Of a DNA stretch of 64,000 bases, positions 1 through 8,978 are shown in pieces (positions within the stretch are counted from its first letter, which is position 1; each line of letters opens with the position of its first letter). The position numbers were made by a program, and so were the translations under genes. Origin of the DNA: Oscillospiraceae bacterium (GTDB lineage Bacteria > Bacillota > Clostridia > Oscillospirales > CAG-272). Under the pieces are notes generated by a model. The model did no database searches and was not told the DNA's origin. It saw only the letters and a program-made list of their open reading frames with translations. The stretch spans positions 1-64,000 of the forward strand of contig SVQK01000084.1 in NCBI GenBank assembly GCA_015065385.1. Reading direction: 5' to 3'.

Positions 1-33
1 CGCCGAGACGTCCACGATTTTCCGTTTTACCAT
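1..33 (-). CDS. Probable second sugar ABC permease (MalG-like), 5' end only
   Basis: Only the first 11 codons are in the window; they read MVKRKIVDVSA. The ATG overlaps the stop of the preceding permease gene (ATATGGTAA), a translational-coupling arrangement typical of MalF-MalG type permease pairs. The basic N-terminus fits a MalG-type inner-membrane subunit, but the assignment rests on position and a few residues, so it is an inference. Confidence 0.45.
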   Translation of the reverse strand, partial: MVKRKIVDVSA

Positions 34-812
34 ATCGACTCGCTCCATTTCTTCTCCGCAACGAAGACGACCGCGACGATTGTGTAGACGATCACCGCGA
101 AGAAGATCGCCGCCGTGGAGATGTACTGATAATTGAGCTTGGCGAAGTGGTTGTTCAGGAAATTCTGGAGCATGTAGACCGTCTCGTCCGGGTAGTTGCC
201 GTAGAGGAGATAGCTTTCGCGGAAGACTTTCAGGGAATTCACCACGGAAAGGATGAACGTGAAGAACAGCGTCGGCGCGATGTTCGGCAGCGTCACTCGC
301 ACGGTCTGCTGGAACACGTTCGCACCGTCGATCCGCGCGGCCTCGATCATGCTCCGGTCCATGCCGGACAGGGCGGTCAGCATCAGCATCACGTTCAAAC
401 CGCCGTACTTCCAGAGGAAGATCAGAAGCAGGGAGTGAAACGGCGTAAAGGTCGAGATATACGCGTTCCACAGCATCACGATGGTCGCCGACGGCAGGAT
501 CACGGGGAGAAACAGAGCGGACTTGACAAACGGCAGGCGCGTCGCAAACCGGACCAGCAGGAGTGCGAGGATCAGGGAGATCGCCATCGTCAGCGGGACG
601 GCGAGAACCGTGAATTTCCCTGTGTTCTTCATCGCCAGCTTGAAGTATTCGTTCTCGAACAGCCGCTTGAAGTTGTCGAACCAGACGAACTTCTTCGTGA
701 AGGCGTTCTCCGTGAAGGCGTAGTAGAACGAGTACACGAACGGGACGATGAAGAAGGTGAGGAAGCCCGCGAGGGAGGGGAGCAATAAGAGAAGGTCGGT
801 TTTCTTTTTCAT
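27..812 (-). CDS. Sugar ABC transporter permease (MalF-type)
   Basis: Integral membrane subunit of a carbohydrate ABC importer. Hydrophobic segments start near residues 8, 68, 98, 126 and 230. The EAA loop that contacts the ATPase is clear at about 157-180 (EAA at 157-159, IDGA at 161-164, then LPNIAP). At 261 aa it is about 30 residues shorter than usual; the loop between the WNAYIS segment and the EAA region is compressed. The start has the SD AAAGGGT, which is made by the last codons (KG-stop) of the upstream lipoprotein gene 4 bp away. It is the likely partner of the lipoprotein at 817-2790 and overlaps the next permease start. The ATPase is not in the window; such importers often share a distant MsmK-type ATPase. 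Confidence 0.9.
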   Translation of the reverse strand: MKKKTDLLLLLPSLAGFLTFFIVPFVYSFYYAFTENAFTKKFVWFDNFKRLFENEYFKLAMKNTGKFTVLAVPLTMAISLILALLLVRFATRLPFVKSALFLPVILPSATIVMLWNAYISTFTPFHSLLLIFLWKYGGLNVMLMLTALSGMDRSMIEAARIDGANVFQQTVRVTLPNIAPTLFFTFILSVVNSLKVFRESYLLYGNYPDETVYMLQNFLNNHFAKLNYQYISTAAIFFAVIVYTIVAVVFVAEKKWSESIW

Positions 813-816
813 GGCG

Positions 817-2790
817 TTACCCTTTTATACTGTAAATCAATTCCCTGTATAGACGCTCGGACGCCTCACCTCCGGAAATCGTTCCGTCGAAAAATGCGTT
901 CATGATGTTGTCCGCCGTATCCGTAAAACACACGGTGTACGGTTCGGAATTCGTCCAGATCGTTTCAAGGCTTTTATCCAGCAGGGCTGCGTCTTCCGGT
1001 GTCGCTCTGCCCGAGGAATAAACCGAATCAAAGACTTTTCGGGACGGGACGGAGGAATAATAGTTTTCAAGTCCCGGGTACAGAGGAAGATTTCCGAATC
1101 CCTTCGTATTATAGCGGTTCCCTTCGTCCGTCAGATCCGCGAGGAGTTCCAGCGCAAGCGACTGATTTCCGCTGTTCGGATTCACAAACACAAATCCGAT
1201 CAGATTGACCGCCGTTTTTCCCCGCGTGCGCCCGACGGGAAGGACATAAACCCTCTCCGTCCCGTCGCGAAGCTTTCTGTAATCCTGAAGCATCATGGTG
1301 TCCGTCAGCATGATGACCGGATTGTCGCCTTCGAGGATCCCCGCATCCCGATACCGCTCCAGATGGGCGAAAAAGTCCTCGATGATCTCACGCGCGTTCT
1401 CCGGCGGCTTCTCCTCCGTGAATTTCCCCCGATCCTGCAATTCGCTGATCAGGAGATTGCTGAGGAAGATCCACTTGAAATGATCGAACAAACCCCGCTC
1501 TTCCCCGGAAGCCAGTAACCGATCGCCGATTGTCCAAAGATCGTCCACGGTCATCCTGACGACGCCGTCTTCCGGTTCGGATGCTGAAACCATGCTTCGA
1601 TCGATCGAAAACAGGCGGAAGAAGACATCGGTGGGAATCGCCGCGTATTGTCCGTCATATGAAATCAGGTTCATAAGCCCCGGTGTCGTCTCACGGAGGT
1701 TTTTGTCAAGTCGTTCGTTTTTGCTCAAATCGGAAAAGATTCCGTATTTCAGGAAGGAGTTGACAAAAACGGGCGTGTCCATAACGGATCCGGATACATA
1801 AACCAGATCAAAGTCATCATCTCCGGCTAAAAGTCGGGTATTGAGCTTATCAAAGAACTGTTCGTTCTCATAGGAAACGATTCGGACAGGAAGATCGGAA
1901 ATCTCATTCCAGCCAGTTACTTTCTCCCGACCGTAGGAATTTGTCAGGATCGTCACCGCCTCCCCTGTGTCCACGCGCGCCAACAGGTAAAGGACTGCTT
2001 CCCCCTCCGGCATGACTGCTATATTGTGCTCCGTAATCATGACCTTTTTCAAGGAATGGCTGCCCTCTCGGAAGGTGTACCAGACCTTTGCGCCGCCATC
2101 CCGGATGGTGAAAATACGATTGTCCCCCTCGTCCCACATCCAGACAGCGCCGCAGTTGCTCTCTAAACTGACTGCATTCTGTTCAGATAATACGCTGATG
2201 CGGTTCCTTTTCAAATCTTTCCGTACAATGCGAACATGATTAGCACCCGATTCCAGCGCGACGACCGTATTCCTGTCAGTCATGCGATAATCCCGGATGG
2301 GCGTCTCAAATGAAAAGGAAGACCAATCCTCCCCTTCGTCAGGCAGAAGATACAGAGTCAGTCCATCCGAGACAGTTGTAAATCCATCTTTTGAATCCAG
2401 ACGAACCACTTCTCCGCATTCCGCAGGTACTTCGACTCGCAGAAGCAGTTCCATTGTATCACCTTGGAAACGGTAAACCGCTTTCTCCGAACTGTCATAT
2501 ACTGTTATTCCGCTGTCCGAAACGCAGATTAAAGCCGGAGAAGCAAGCTCCGTATCAAATATATCTTCATGGCTGTCATTCAGATCAAGCCTGTGAACCG
2601 CGCCGGATTCTTCCTGAATATACCAAAAGGAAGAACCGTATAAAACGCCATCCGAAGGTTGAAAGTCAAGTTCATATTGATTGCTGTTCAAAAACGGCAC
2701 ATGATATCGATCGTCTGTTGACTGACGGGTACACGACCCTAAGAAACAGATCGCAGTCAGCAGTAAACCGACGATATAAATACGCTTCAT
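817..2790 (-). CDS. Propeller-SBP lipoprotein, KG-stop subfamily, paralog 1
   Basis: Predicted surface lipoprotein of 657 aa. The signal peptide ends in the lipobox FLGSC (Cys20). Residues about 30-290 show the repeating short beta-strand pattern of a propeller (units like AVYRF and GITVYD). Residues about 295-657 resemble an extracellular solute-binding protein, with the hallmark LLAGDDDFDL near residue 320 and a typical C-terminal helix ending YSIKG. I chose the ATG at 2790 because GGAGG precedes it and the signal peptide starts there. An upstream in-frame ATG at 2886 also has a plausible SD (GAGAGG) and would add 32 residues before the signal peptide. A promoter lies at 2983-3011. The gene precedes the permease by 4 bp, so a role in sugar capture for it is likely. 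The substrate is unknown. Confidence 0.8.
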   Translation of the reverse strand: MKRIYIVGLLLTAICFLGSCTRQSTDDRYHVPFLNSNQYELDFQPSDGVLYGSSFWYIQEESGAVHRLDLNDSHEDIFDTELASPALICVSDSGITVYDSSEKAVYRFQGDTMELLLRVEVPAECGEVVRLDSKDGFTTVSDGLTLYLLPDEGEDWSSFSFETPIRDYRMTDRNTVVALESGANHVRIVRKDLKRNRISVLSEQNAVSLESNCGAVWMWDEGDNRIFTIRDGGAKVWYTFREGSHSLKKVMITEHNIAVMPEGEAVLYLLARVDTGEAVTILTNSYGREKVTGWNEISDLPVRIVSYENEQFFDKLNTRLLAGDDDFDLVYVSGSVMDTPVFVNSFLKYGIFSDLSKNERLDKNLRETTPGLMNLISYDGQYAAIPTDVFFRLFSIDRSMVSASEPEDGVVRMTVDDLWTIGDRLLASGEERGLFDHFKWIFLSNLLISELQDRGKFTEEKPPENAREIIEDFFAHLERYRDAGILEGDNPVIMLTDTMMLQDYRKLRDGTERVYVLPVGRTRGKTAVNLIGFVFVNPNSGNQSLALELLADLTDEGNRYNTKGFGNLPLYPGLENYYSSVPSRKVFDSVYSSGRATPEDAALLDKSLETIWTNSEPYTVCFTDTADNIMNAFFDGTISGGEASERLYRELIYSIKG

Positions 2791-2982
2791 TCGTCCTCCG
2801 AATCGGAGTCTGTGTATGATAAGCAAAGACCGATGCCTGACATACATATCCAGCAATACCAGAGGTGTCTTTCTCACAGGTTTCATCTTAAGTCCTCTCA
2901 AATCAGAATCTGCGGATTGGCCGGAGCGGCTGCGCGGCGGGCGGGGAAAATGAACGTGGATTCATTTTTCATTTTCTAACTT

Positions 2983-3011
2983 ATTATAGCACCTGTGCTC
3001 CGTGAAATCAA
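2983..3011 (-). promoter_or_regulatory. Sigma-A-type promoter for the 2790-27 operon
   Basis: On the minus strand TTGATT, a 17-bp spacer and TATAAT. It would start transcription near 2976 and leave a leader of about 185 nt before the lipoprotein ATG. The leader contains a short AATGAA/TTCATT inverted repeat. Confidence 0.7.
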
Positions 3012-3066
3012 CCGACGGCGCGCGGAAGAGGCGCATTGGCCTCTAAATGTGGGAACACTCATACAC

Positions 3067-3096
3067 GGGAGAAAGCCGTTTTTCTTTTTCATGGCG
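3067..3096 (-). pseudogene. Relic of a gene start downstream of paralog 2
   Basis: The bases reading, on the minus strand, GGGTAACGCCATGAAAAAG repeat those at the start of the permease at 812. The reading frame runs MKKKNGF and then diverges into sequence unrelated to any permease. It is best explained as the first codons of a lost downstream gene, left when the present 817-2790 unit was inserted or duplicated. Confidence 0.5.
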
Positions 3097-5250
3097 TTAC
3101 CCTTTCAGCTTGTACACAAATTCCTCATACAGCACCTTCGCGCAGTCGGAGCCGGAGATCGTCTTGGAACAGAAATCCCGGAGCGCCTGCCATGCCGTCG
3201 GGTTCGAGGTGACAAGCGCAAGCTCCGACGCGGCCCAATAGTCCGGCAAAAAGGCTTCGTACGTTTTGGCAAAAGACTTGTTTTCAGCCGCCACAGCCTC
3301 GCGCCTGCCCGCGTCGCCGGAGAAGTAGTACCGCTCCAGACCGGGCCAGAATGGACACCTGAAAATCCCGGCGTTGTACCGGTTGTCTTCGTCCGTCAGA
3401 CACGCGAGATAGGCAAGCGCGGCGTCGAGATTTTTGCTTTTTGGATTGACGATCAGATATGAGGCTATGCCGAGAGGCTGTTTTCCGATCCCCGACGCGC
3501 CCGGAAGCGTCGTCAGCCGGAGCGTTTCCGCGTCCTTCTCGAGGCTGCCTCTGCCGAATACCGTCATTCCGGCGCGCGCGATCAGAGGATTGCTGCCCGC
3601 GAGCGTCCCGTCGTCCCGCCAAACCTCAAGCGCCGCAAACAGATCCCGGAGCGCAGTCAGAGCGTCTTCGCCGATCGAATCCCCGGTCGGGTCGAAATGC
3701 GCCTCTACAGCCGCAGTCGAAAGGCTCATGAGCATGCTTGTGATCTGGTAGTCGTCCGGGAAGAAACTCATGCCCGTCCCCCGAAGACTGTCTCCGAGCG
3801 TTTTCATATCGTCGAAATCCCACGCGCCGTTCGGAAGATTCAGGCCGCTGTCCTGCGCCGCTTTTGTGAAACCGAAGCTGAAATCCTTCACCATGAGCGG
3901 GAGGATCGGACACTGACCGCAGTATTCGAGCATGTCTCTCGCGCCGGAATACATCTCACCGATGTGGGCTTTCAGTTCCGCGTTCCCGTACAGATCGACG
4001 AACGCACCGTTTTTCAAATACGACGGGAGGCGGGAGTCCGAGGCGCCGACCTCCACGAGCGCGATGTCGAAGCTCTCTTCCCCGGCGAGCAGGAACATAT
4101 TCAGCTTATCCGGGTAGACCGCGTCGTCGTAGACCGCATATCGGGCGGGCATGGCGTCCACGCTCCGGATGATGTCGTCCGCATAGCCCGCATATTTGGA
4201 AGCCGCGATGATGCGGACGGGCGCGGACTCGTCGAAGGGCATGAGCGTCACGCGCCCCGACATGTACCAGAACAGAAGAATGGAGCCGTTTGAAATCGCG
4301 GCGCGCTTCACCACATGGAAATTGTGCCCCTCGCCGGACAACTGTTCGACGAAAGACGCTTGTTCGCCTTCGATCTCATAGAGACGGCATCCCGTCCTTC
4401 CATCGACCGCCCACAGCCTGCCCTGATTGGAGGAAATGGTCTGCGTCGTCACCAGCGTACCGGGCAGGTCAAGCACGTTTTTCCCGTTCGCGTCCATCCC
4501 GATCAGCCTCTCCTTCGTGTGATCGAAGCTGAGGATATGGACGGCGAGGCGGTCCCTCGTCAGGATCACGGCATCGGAAATCAATTCGGAGCCGAGCAGG
4601 GAAAAATCCGCGCATTTCCATTCCGTATCCCCGTCCGCAAGGATCCAGATCCCGTCCCGCACGGCAAGAAGAAGCAGCCCGTCGCGGTGTTCGAGGGATA
4701 CCGCGAAAAAAATGTCGCTGTACCCGTTTCCGCCGTGCGGTGTCACCGGGATGGGCACGGAGGCGAGCCGTTCCCCGTCAAAGGAGAAATACGCGATCTC
4801 CTTCGCGCTCATGTCGTAAACGTACACACCATCCGTATCCGTAGCTGCGAGGCGGGGATTTTCAACCTCGTCCGTGAATACGGAAGTCTCCCCCGTTTCG
4901 AGGTCGAGCCGGAACACGCGCAGGTCTTCGGAATCCAGATAATAGAAGGACGAGCCGAACGCGCACCCTTCGAACGCGGTGTTCGGTATGTCAAATTCCC
5001 GCGTATCTTCCACGCGCGGCAGGTTCACCCGGTCCATGTCCGCGGGCAGCTCCCCGCCGAAGAGGTCGTGCAGGAACGACGAGACGGTGAAGGAAGACGG
5101 CCTCGCCGCGCTCTGCTGTTCGGAAGCGGACGGGGAGACGGCGGGCGACGACTGCGCCTTCCAGCCGGTGTCCTTTCTGCATCCCGCGGAAAACAGGGCG
5201 ATCGCGCCGAGGCACAGGACCGTCAGCAAAAGACTCGTTTTCTTCTTCAT
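3097..5250 (-). CDS. Propeller-SBP lipoprotein, KG-stop subfamily, paralog 2
   Basis: Surface lipoprotein of 717 aa with lipobox FSAGC (Cys24), then a Ser/Ala/Gln-rich linker (about 30-55). A propeller-like half follows (about 75-340, with units such as VFRLDLETGETSVF and GVYVYD). The SBP-like half runs about 345-717, with LLAGEESFDI near 386, and ends YKLKG. It starts 4 bp after paralog 3 with SD AAAGGGT formed by that gene's KG-stop codons, so the two are one operon. The signal peptide and linker are nearly identical in DNA to paralog 3, while the rest has diverged. There is no permease after it, only a relic start. Ligand unknown. Confidence 0.8.
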   Translation of the reverse strand: MKKKTSLLLTVLCLGAIALFSAGCRKDTGWKAQSSPAVSPSASEQQSAARPSSFTVSSFLHDLFGGELPADMDRVNLPRVEDTREFDIPNTAFEGCAFGSSFYYLDSEDLRVFRLDLETGETSVFTDEVENPRLAATDTDGVYVYDMSAKEIAYFSFDGERLASVPIPVTPHGGNGYSDIFFAVSLEHRDGLLLLAVRDGIWILADGDTEWKCADFSLLGSELISDAVILTRDRLAVHILSFDHTKERLIGMDANGKNVLDLPGTLVTTQTISSNQGRLWAVDGRTGCRLYEIEGEQASFVEQLSGEGHNFHVVKRAAISNGSILLFWYMSGRVTLMPFDESAPVRIIAASKYAGYADDIIRSVDAMPARYAVYDDAVYPDKLNMFLLAGEESFDIALVEVGASDSRLPSYLKNGAFVDLYGNAELKAHIGEMYSGARDMLEYCGQCPILPLMVKDFSFGFTKAAQDSGLNLPNGAWDFDDMKTLGDSLRGTGMSFFPDDYQITSMLMSLSTAAVEAHFDPTGDSIGEDALTALRDLFAALEVWRDDGTLAGSNPLIARAGMTVFGRGSLEKDAETLRLTTLPGASGIGKQPLGIASYLIVNPKSKNLDAALAYLACLTDEDNRYNAGIFRCPFWPGLERYYFSGDAGRREAVAAENKSFAKTYEAFLPDYWAASELALVTSNPTAWQALRDFCSKTISGSDCAKVLYEEFVYKLKG

Positions 5251-5254
5251 GGTC

Positions 5255-7522
5255 TCACCCTTTCAGTCTGTACACAAATTCTTCGTAGAGGATCTTCGCG
5301 CAGTCTCCGCCGGAAACGCGGCCTTCGCAGAAGCCGGTGACCGCATCCCTTGCGCGTTCCGTCGCGGCATTGAGGCAGAGCTCCGATCCGGCGTACCAGT
5401 CGCCGAGGAACGCATCCAGATTCATGGCGTAATTCCGGTGCTTGTCTTCGATCACCGATTCCCTTGTCACGACGATCGTCGGATTTTTCTCGTCCGTTTC
5501 GTCGAGCCGCTCCATCACCCGATAGTACCGGGTCAGATCAGGCCAGAGCGGGCTGTCGAACAGGAAAGCGTCGTACCGGTTTTCCTCGTTTGTCAGTTCG
5601 GTGAGGAAATCGAGAGCTTTCGCCGCGCGCTCACTGTTGGGATTCACAAAGAGGAATCCCGTGATCGTCAGGGGCTGTTTCCCGCTCTGAGAAGAGGCGG
5701 AGGAGGACGGACGGGGCGCATTTTTCGGCAGATGCTTCTCCGGAACACACGGCAGGAGCGCGAGCCGGGCTTTTTCGGAGGCGGAGGTCACGCCGTTCAT
5801 GTAGAAGCACCCTCTCCCGACGGCGCGGAAGACCGGATTTTTCCCGAACAGCGTGCCCGCGTCCCGAAGCGATTCCAAACGGTCAAACAGATCCTTCAAG
5901 GCCGCCTCTGCCGAATCCCCGATGGAATCCGATTTGATATTCGTGTTGGCCTGTACCGTGCTGACCGCCATGGAGAGTAGAATTTCCGCGCTTTGGGCCG
6001 AGAGATTCGAAAAGATCTGATGATCGCTCCCTGCCAGCGAATCCGCAAGGGCAAACAGATCTTCCGTAGACCATGTCTGCCCGGGAAGCTCGCTCACAGC
6101 AGTTTGTCCGCTATCCGTGAAGCCGTAAAAGATTTCTGCGAATCCGAGGGGCAGGGCAACGAACGCTCCATCTACCTCCATCATTGCGCGCACACCGGGA
6201 AACATGGCATCCAGATTTGCTTTCAGCGCGCTCCCTTCATAGAGATCCGAATACTGACGATTTTTGATGATCGAACGCAGGAGTGTAGTGAGTGTATCCG
6301 TGTCTCCCGACACCAGAGCGAGGTCAAAATCCGCGTTCCCGGAGAGAAGGGCCGCGCTCAGCTTCTCAAAAAAGGCGGCGTCGGCATAGGTCTGATACCG
6401 GACGGACACCTCTTCGGCCGCGTCCACCATGCGGTTCAGAAGCCTTTGACTCCCCTCCGATGTGAGGATGCGGACGGTGTTCGCCTCATCCGGCATGGGA
6501 TACAGCGCAACGGAATTCGGTTTTTCGAGCGAACTCCACAAAACAAACAGCGTGGAGTTTGAAATCTGCGCATTGAGAGCAATGTCGATCCCACTTCCGT
6601 TCAAGGGTTCAAGAGAGTCGAGATAAACGGTGCCGTTTTCCGTCACCTCATACAACCGGCATCCCCACGCAAGCACTTCGTACACCCGGTTTTCATTCAC
6701 GGAGATCGTATGCCAGTTGGTCCCGGAGGAGAGAACGCGGGCGTTATTTCCCTTCCTGTCCATCTCGTACAGATCGCAGTTTTCAATCCCGTCGGAGGTC
6801 AGGCCGTAAACCGCCACGACGATTCTGTCCCGCGTGCGGATGGCCGCACCTCTGATCTGCTCATGCTTCATGAGCGCGACCGGCGTCTCGCTCCACTCTG
6901 TTTTCCCGTCCTCGATGGTCCAGATGGAATCGCGGCCCGCCAGCATCAAAACTCCGTCATAATGGGCGAGCGAGGCTGTGTACATCGAATTTTCGGAAAA
7001 TCCCGGACAAACGCTCCTGTCGGGCACGGCCACCTCTCCCGCGCGGACTCCGTCATAGGTGTAGTAAACGACCTTACCGTTCCGGAAGTCCTGCACATAC
7101 AGGCCGTCGCTGTCCGTACAGATCCGGGTGGGCTGACCGATATCCTCCGTAAAGACCGACGTTTCGCCGGTATCCAGATTCAGGCGGTACACGGCGGAAG
7201 TCTCGTGAATCAGATAATACAGCTCCGATCCGTAAACATCCCCGGCAATCATCCCCTTCGGCAGATCGAACGACCGCGGCTCCGTCACAACGGGAAGACC
7301 GATCCGGTCCGTATCCGCGGGCAGCTCCCCGCCGAAGAGGTCGTGCAGGAACGACGAGACGGTGAAGGAGGTCGGCCTCGCCGCACTCTGCTGTTCGGAA
7401 GCGGACGGGGAGACGGCGGGCGACGACTGCGCCTTCCAGCCGGTGTTCTTTCTGCACCCGGCGGAGAGCAGGGCGAGGACGGCGAGGCACAACATCATGT
7501 ACGGCAGAGCAGTCTTTTTCAA
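5255..7522 (-). CDS. Propeller-SBP lipoprotein, KG-stop subfamily, paralog 3
   Basis: Surface lipoprotein of 755 aa, the longest of the minus-strand paralogs. The lipobox is LSAGC (Cys23), followed by a low-complexity linker shared with paralog 2. The propeller-like region spans about 75-350 (units like AVYRLNLDTGETSVF and GLYVQDF). The SBP-like region has LLSGNADFDL near 390 and ends YRLKG. A Ser-rich insertion (PRPSSSASSQSGKQP) lies inside the SBP half. It is the first gene of its operon, with a perfect-hexamer promoter at 7561-7590. Confidence 0.8.
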   Translation of the reverse strand: MKKTALPYMMLCLAVLALLSAGCRKNTGWKAQSSPAVSPSASEQQSAARPTSFTVSSFLHDLFGGELPADTDRIGLPVVTEPRSFDLPKGMIAGDVYGSELYYLIHETSAVYRLNLDTGETSVFTEDIGQPTRICTDSDGLYVQDFRNGKVVYYTYDGVRAGEVAVPDRSVCPGFSENSMYTASLAHYDGVLMLAGRDSIWTIEDGKTEWSETPVALMKHEQIRGAAIRTRDRIVVAVYGLTSDGIENCDLYEMDRKGNNARVLSSGTNWHTISVNENRVYEVLAWGCRLYEVTENGTVYLDSLEPLNGSGIDIALNAQISNSTLFVLWSSLEKPNSVALYPMPDEANTVRILTSEGSQRLLNRMVDAAEEVSVRYQTYADAAFFEKLSAALLSGNADFDLALVSGDTDTLTTLLRSIIKNRQYSDLYEGSALKANLDAMFPGVRAMMEVDGAFVALPLGFAEIFYGFTDSGQTAVSELPGQTWSTEDLFALADSLAGSDHQIFSNLSAQSAEILLSMAVSTVQANTNIKSDSIGDSAEAALKDLFDRLESLRDAGTLFGKNPVFRAVGRGCFYMNGVTSASEKARLALLPCVPEKHLPKNAPRPSSSASSQSGKQPLTITGFLFVNPNSERAAKALDFLTELTNEENRYDAFLFDSPLWPDLTRYYRVMERLDETDEKNPTIVVTRESVIEDKHRNYAMNLDAFLGDWYAGSELCLNAATERARDAVTGFCEGRVSGGDCAKILYEEFVYRLKG

Positions 7523-7560
7523 GGGGAAGCCTCCGCATATGGAAATGATTTTTCTGTATG

Positions 7561-7590
7561 ATTATACCATGCGCGGCCTCTGCGTGTCAA
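7561..7590 (-). promoter_or_regulatory. Strong sigma-A-type promoter for lipoprotein paralogs 3 and 2
   Basis: On the minus strand both hexamers are perfect, TTGACA and TATAAT, with an 18-bp spacer. It lies 38 bp upstream of the ATG at 7522. Confidence 0.85.
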
Positions 7591-7672
7591 CGAAATCTTC
7601 TTGAAAAGTGTAAAAAAGCACAGCGCGAAAACCGGACCGATCCCCCCGCCACGGCCCGGGTTATGACCCGGG

Positions 7673-8386
7673 TCATCTCTCGGTCATCGCCCGGGCTGTC
7701 CGCATGGCTTCGTCAGCCGAAAACGGCCCCGTGAGCAGATAGGAGCAGACGCCGTCCTGCCAGAGGATCGCCGCGGACTGCGCGTCAAAGGCCAGAATCG
7801 CCGGTCTTCCTCCGATAACGATGTTTTTCACCGTCCGTCCGCGGGAGGGGATCACCGTGACGCCGCTTTCTGACAAAAGACACTGTTCGTACCGGATCCC
7901 GCCCGCGTATTCCTCGAGGTACGCCGCGTCCGTGCGGTAGGAGGCCGTGCGCTCCGGGACCGGCTCGGCGAGAACGGAGGCCAAAGACAGCGGGACGATC
8001 TCCCCGGGATCACGCGAGGCGTCCGATTCGGTCACGAACGACACCAGAAGCGTCTGTCCGTAGGCGTCCGGCTCCGACGTCATGGTCCAGACCGGCGCGT
8101 CGGCGGAGGCCCGCATGGAAACGGCAAGCGCGATCGACACCGCGAGGACGCACACAAACGCCGCCGTGATCCCCCGGGCGTGACGCTTCAACAGCTCCGC
8201 GGCGGACCACAGCCGGATCCGTCCCCGGATGCGGCGGTCAAGAGCGGGCGGAACGACGGCCTTCTCCGCGTCCTCACAGGCTTCCTGCTCCTGCTGCTGC
8301 CGCTCGGCGGCTTCTTCTTCAAACGCCAGCTCGAGCACGCGGTCAAGCAGCGCGTCTGTTGCAATTCGATTATTCGGTACGGTCAC
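7673..8386 (-). CDS. Membrane anti-sigma factor, DUF4367-like ectodomain
   Basis: Likely partner and inhibitor of the ECF sigma factor encoded just upstream. Residues 1-70 are cytoplasmic and charged, rich in Glu and Gln. One transmembrane helix spans about 72-91. The exported part (about 95-237) has a strand-rich domain ending in a pattern typical of DUF4367 (ILWQDGVCSYLLTG). It starts at GTG, and the sequence GTGA makes its start overlap the sigma stop, indicating translational coupling. Such pairs usually release the sigma factor after an envelope signal. The signal here is unknown; the neighbouring lipoproteins are an obvious candidate regulon. Confidence 0.7.
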   Translation of the reverse strand: MTVPNNRIATDALLDRVLELAFEEEAAERQQQEQEACEDAEKAVVPPALDRRIRGRIRLWSAAELLKRHARGITAAFVCVLAVSIALAVSMRASADAPVWTMTSEPDAYGQTLLVSFVTESDASRDPGEIVPLSLASVLAEPVPERTASYRTDAAYLEEYAGGIRYEQCLLSESGVTVIPSRGRTVKNIVIGGRPAILAFDAQSAAILWQDGVCSYLLTGPFSADEAMRTARAMTER

Positions 8387-8889
8387 AGCAATCCCTCCTC
8401 CTTCATCAGCTTCAAAAGCGCGGCCCTTGCGCGGTACAGCCGGATGCGGGCGTTTCCTTCGGAGATCCCGAGGGCGGCGGCCGTCTCCTTCGCCGACAGT
8501 TTACATCCCATTTTCAGCCGCAGAATGTCCGCGTACGGCTCCGGAAGACGCGCGACACACCGCTTCACCTCTTCCACCGTCTCGGCGGAAAACCAGACGG
8601 ATTCGGCGGACGGCGCGGCGGGTCCTTCGTCCTCTCCGGGCGGATCCTCCGCCTCCGGGATCCGCATTTTCCGGCGCGCGATGTCCCGGCAGATGTTCTT
8701 CGTGATGACCGCGCAGAGCATCCGGGCGGGCGGAGACGGAACCTCGCCGAACGCATCGAGACAGCGCAGGATCCGCTCCACCGCCTCCGACACCGCGTCC
8801 TCCGCGTCGGGCGTATCGCCGAAGAAGCCGCGCGCGATCCGAAGCATCATGCGGCTGTATTCGATCCAGATTTTTTCCGCTTTGTTCAT
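8383..8889 (-). CDS. ECF-type RNA polymerase sigma factor
   Basis: Protein of 168 aa with sigma region 2 (about 10-75, including GDTPDAEDAVSEAV) and region 4 (about 110-165). Region 4 has the helix-turn-helix run KETAAALGISEGNARIRLYRA. It directs RNA polymerase to a specific promoter set. The region 2-4 linker is rich in acidic and Pro residues. The gene has its own housekeeping-type promoter (8927-8955) immediately after the end of the lipoprotein quartet, and it overlaps the anti-sigma gene. No terminator separates it from the quartet, so read-through could also express it. Confidence 0.88.
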   Translation of the reverse strand: MNKAEKIWIEYSRMMLRIARGFFGDTPDAEDAVSEAVERILRCLDAFGEVPSPPARMLCAVITKNICRDIARRKMRIPEAEDPPGEDEGPAAPSAESVWFSAETVEEVKRCVARLPEPYADILRLKMGCKLSAKETAAALGISEGNARIRLYRARAALLKLMKEEGLL

Positions 8890-8926
8890 GGAACAGCAAC
8901 CCTTTTCTTTTGTCGTTTATGATGCC

Positions 8927-8955
8927 ATTGTAGCGCATTCCCGAAGATCTGTCAA
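8927..8955 (-). promoter_or_regulatory. Promoter of the ECF sigma/anti-sigma operon
   Basis: On the minus strand TTGACA, a 17-bp spacer and TACAAT. It begins only about 23 bp after the stop of the preceding lipoprotein gene. The hexamers look like sigma-A rather than ECF targets. Confidence 0.8.
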
Positions 8956-8978
8956 GCCCTTTCGGATCGACGCCGTGC

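Noticed and set aside
7640-7680. CCCGGG-TTATGA-CCCGGG near the anti-sigma gene end as a terminator
   Set aside because: Stem is short, overlaps the stop codon and no T run follows.
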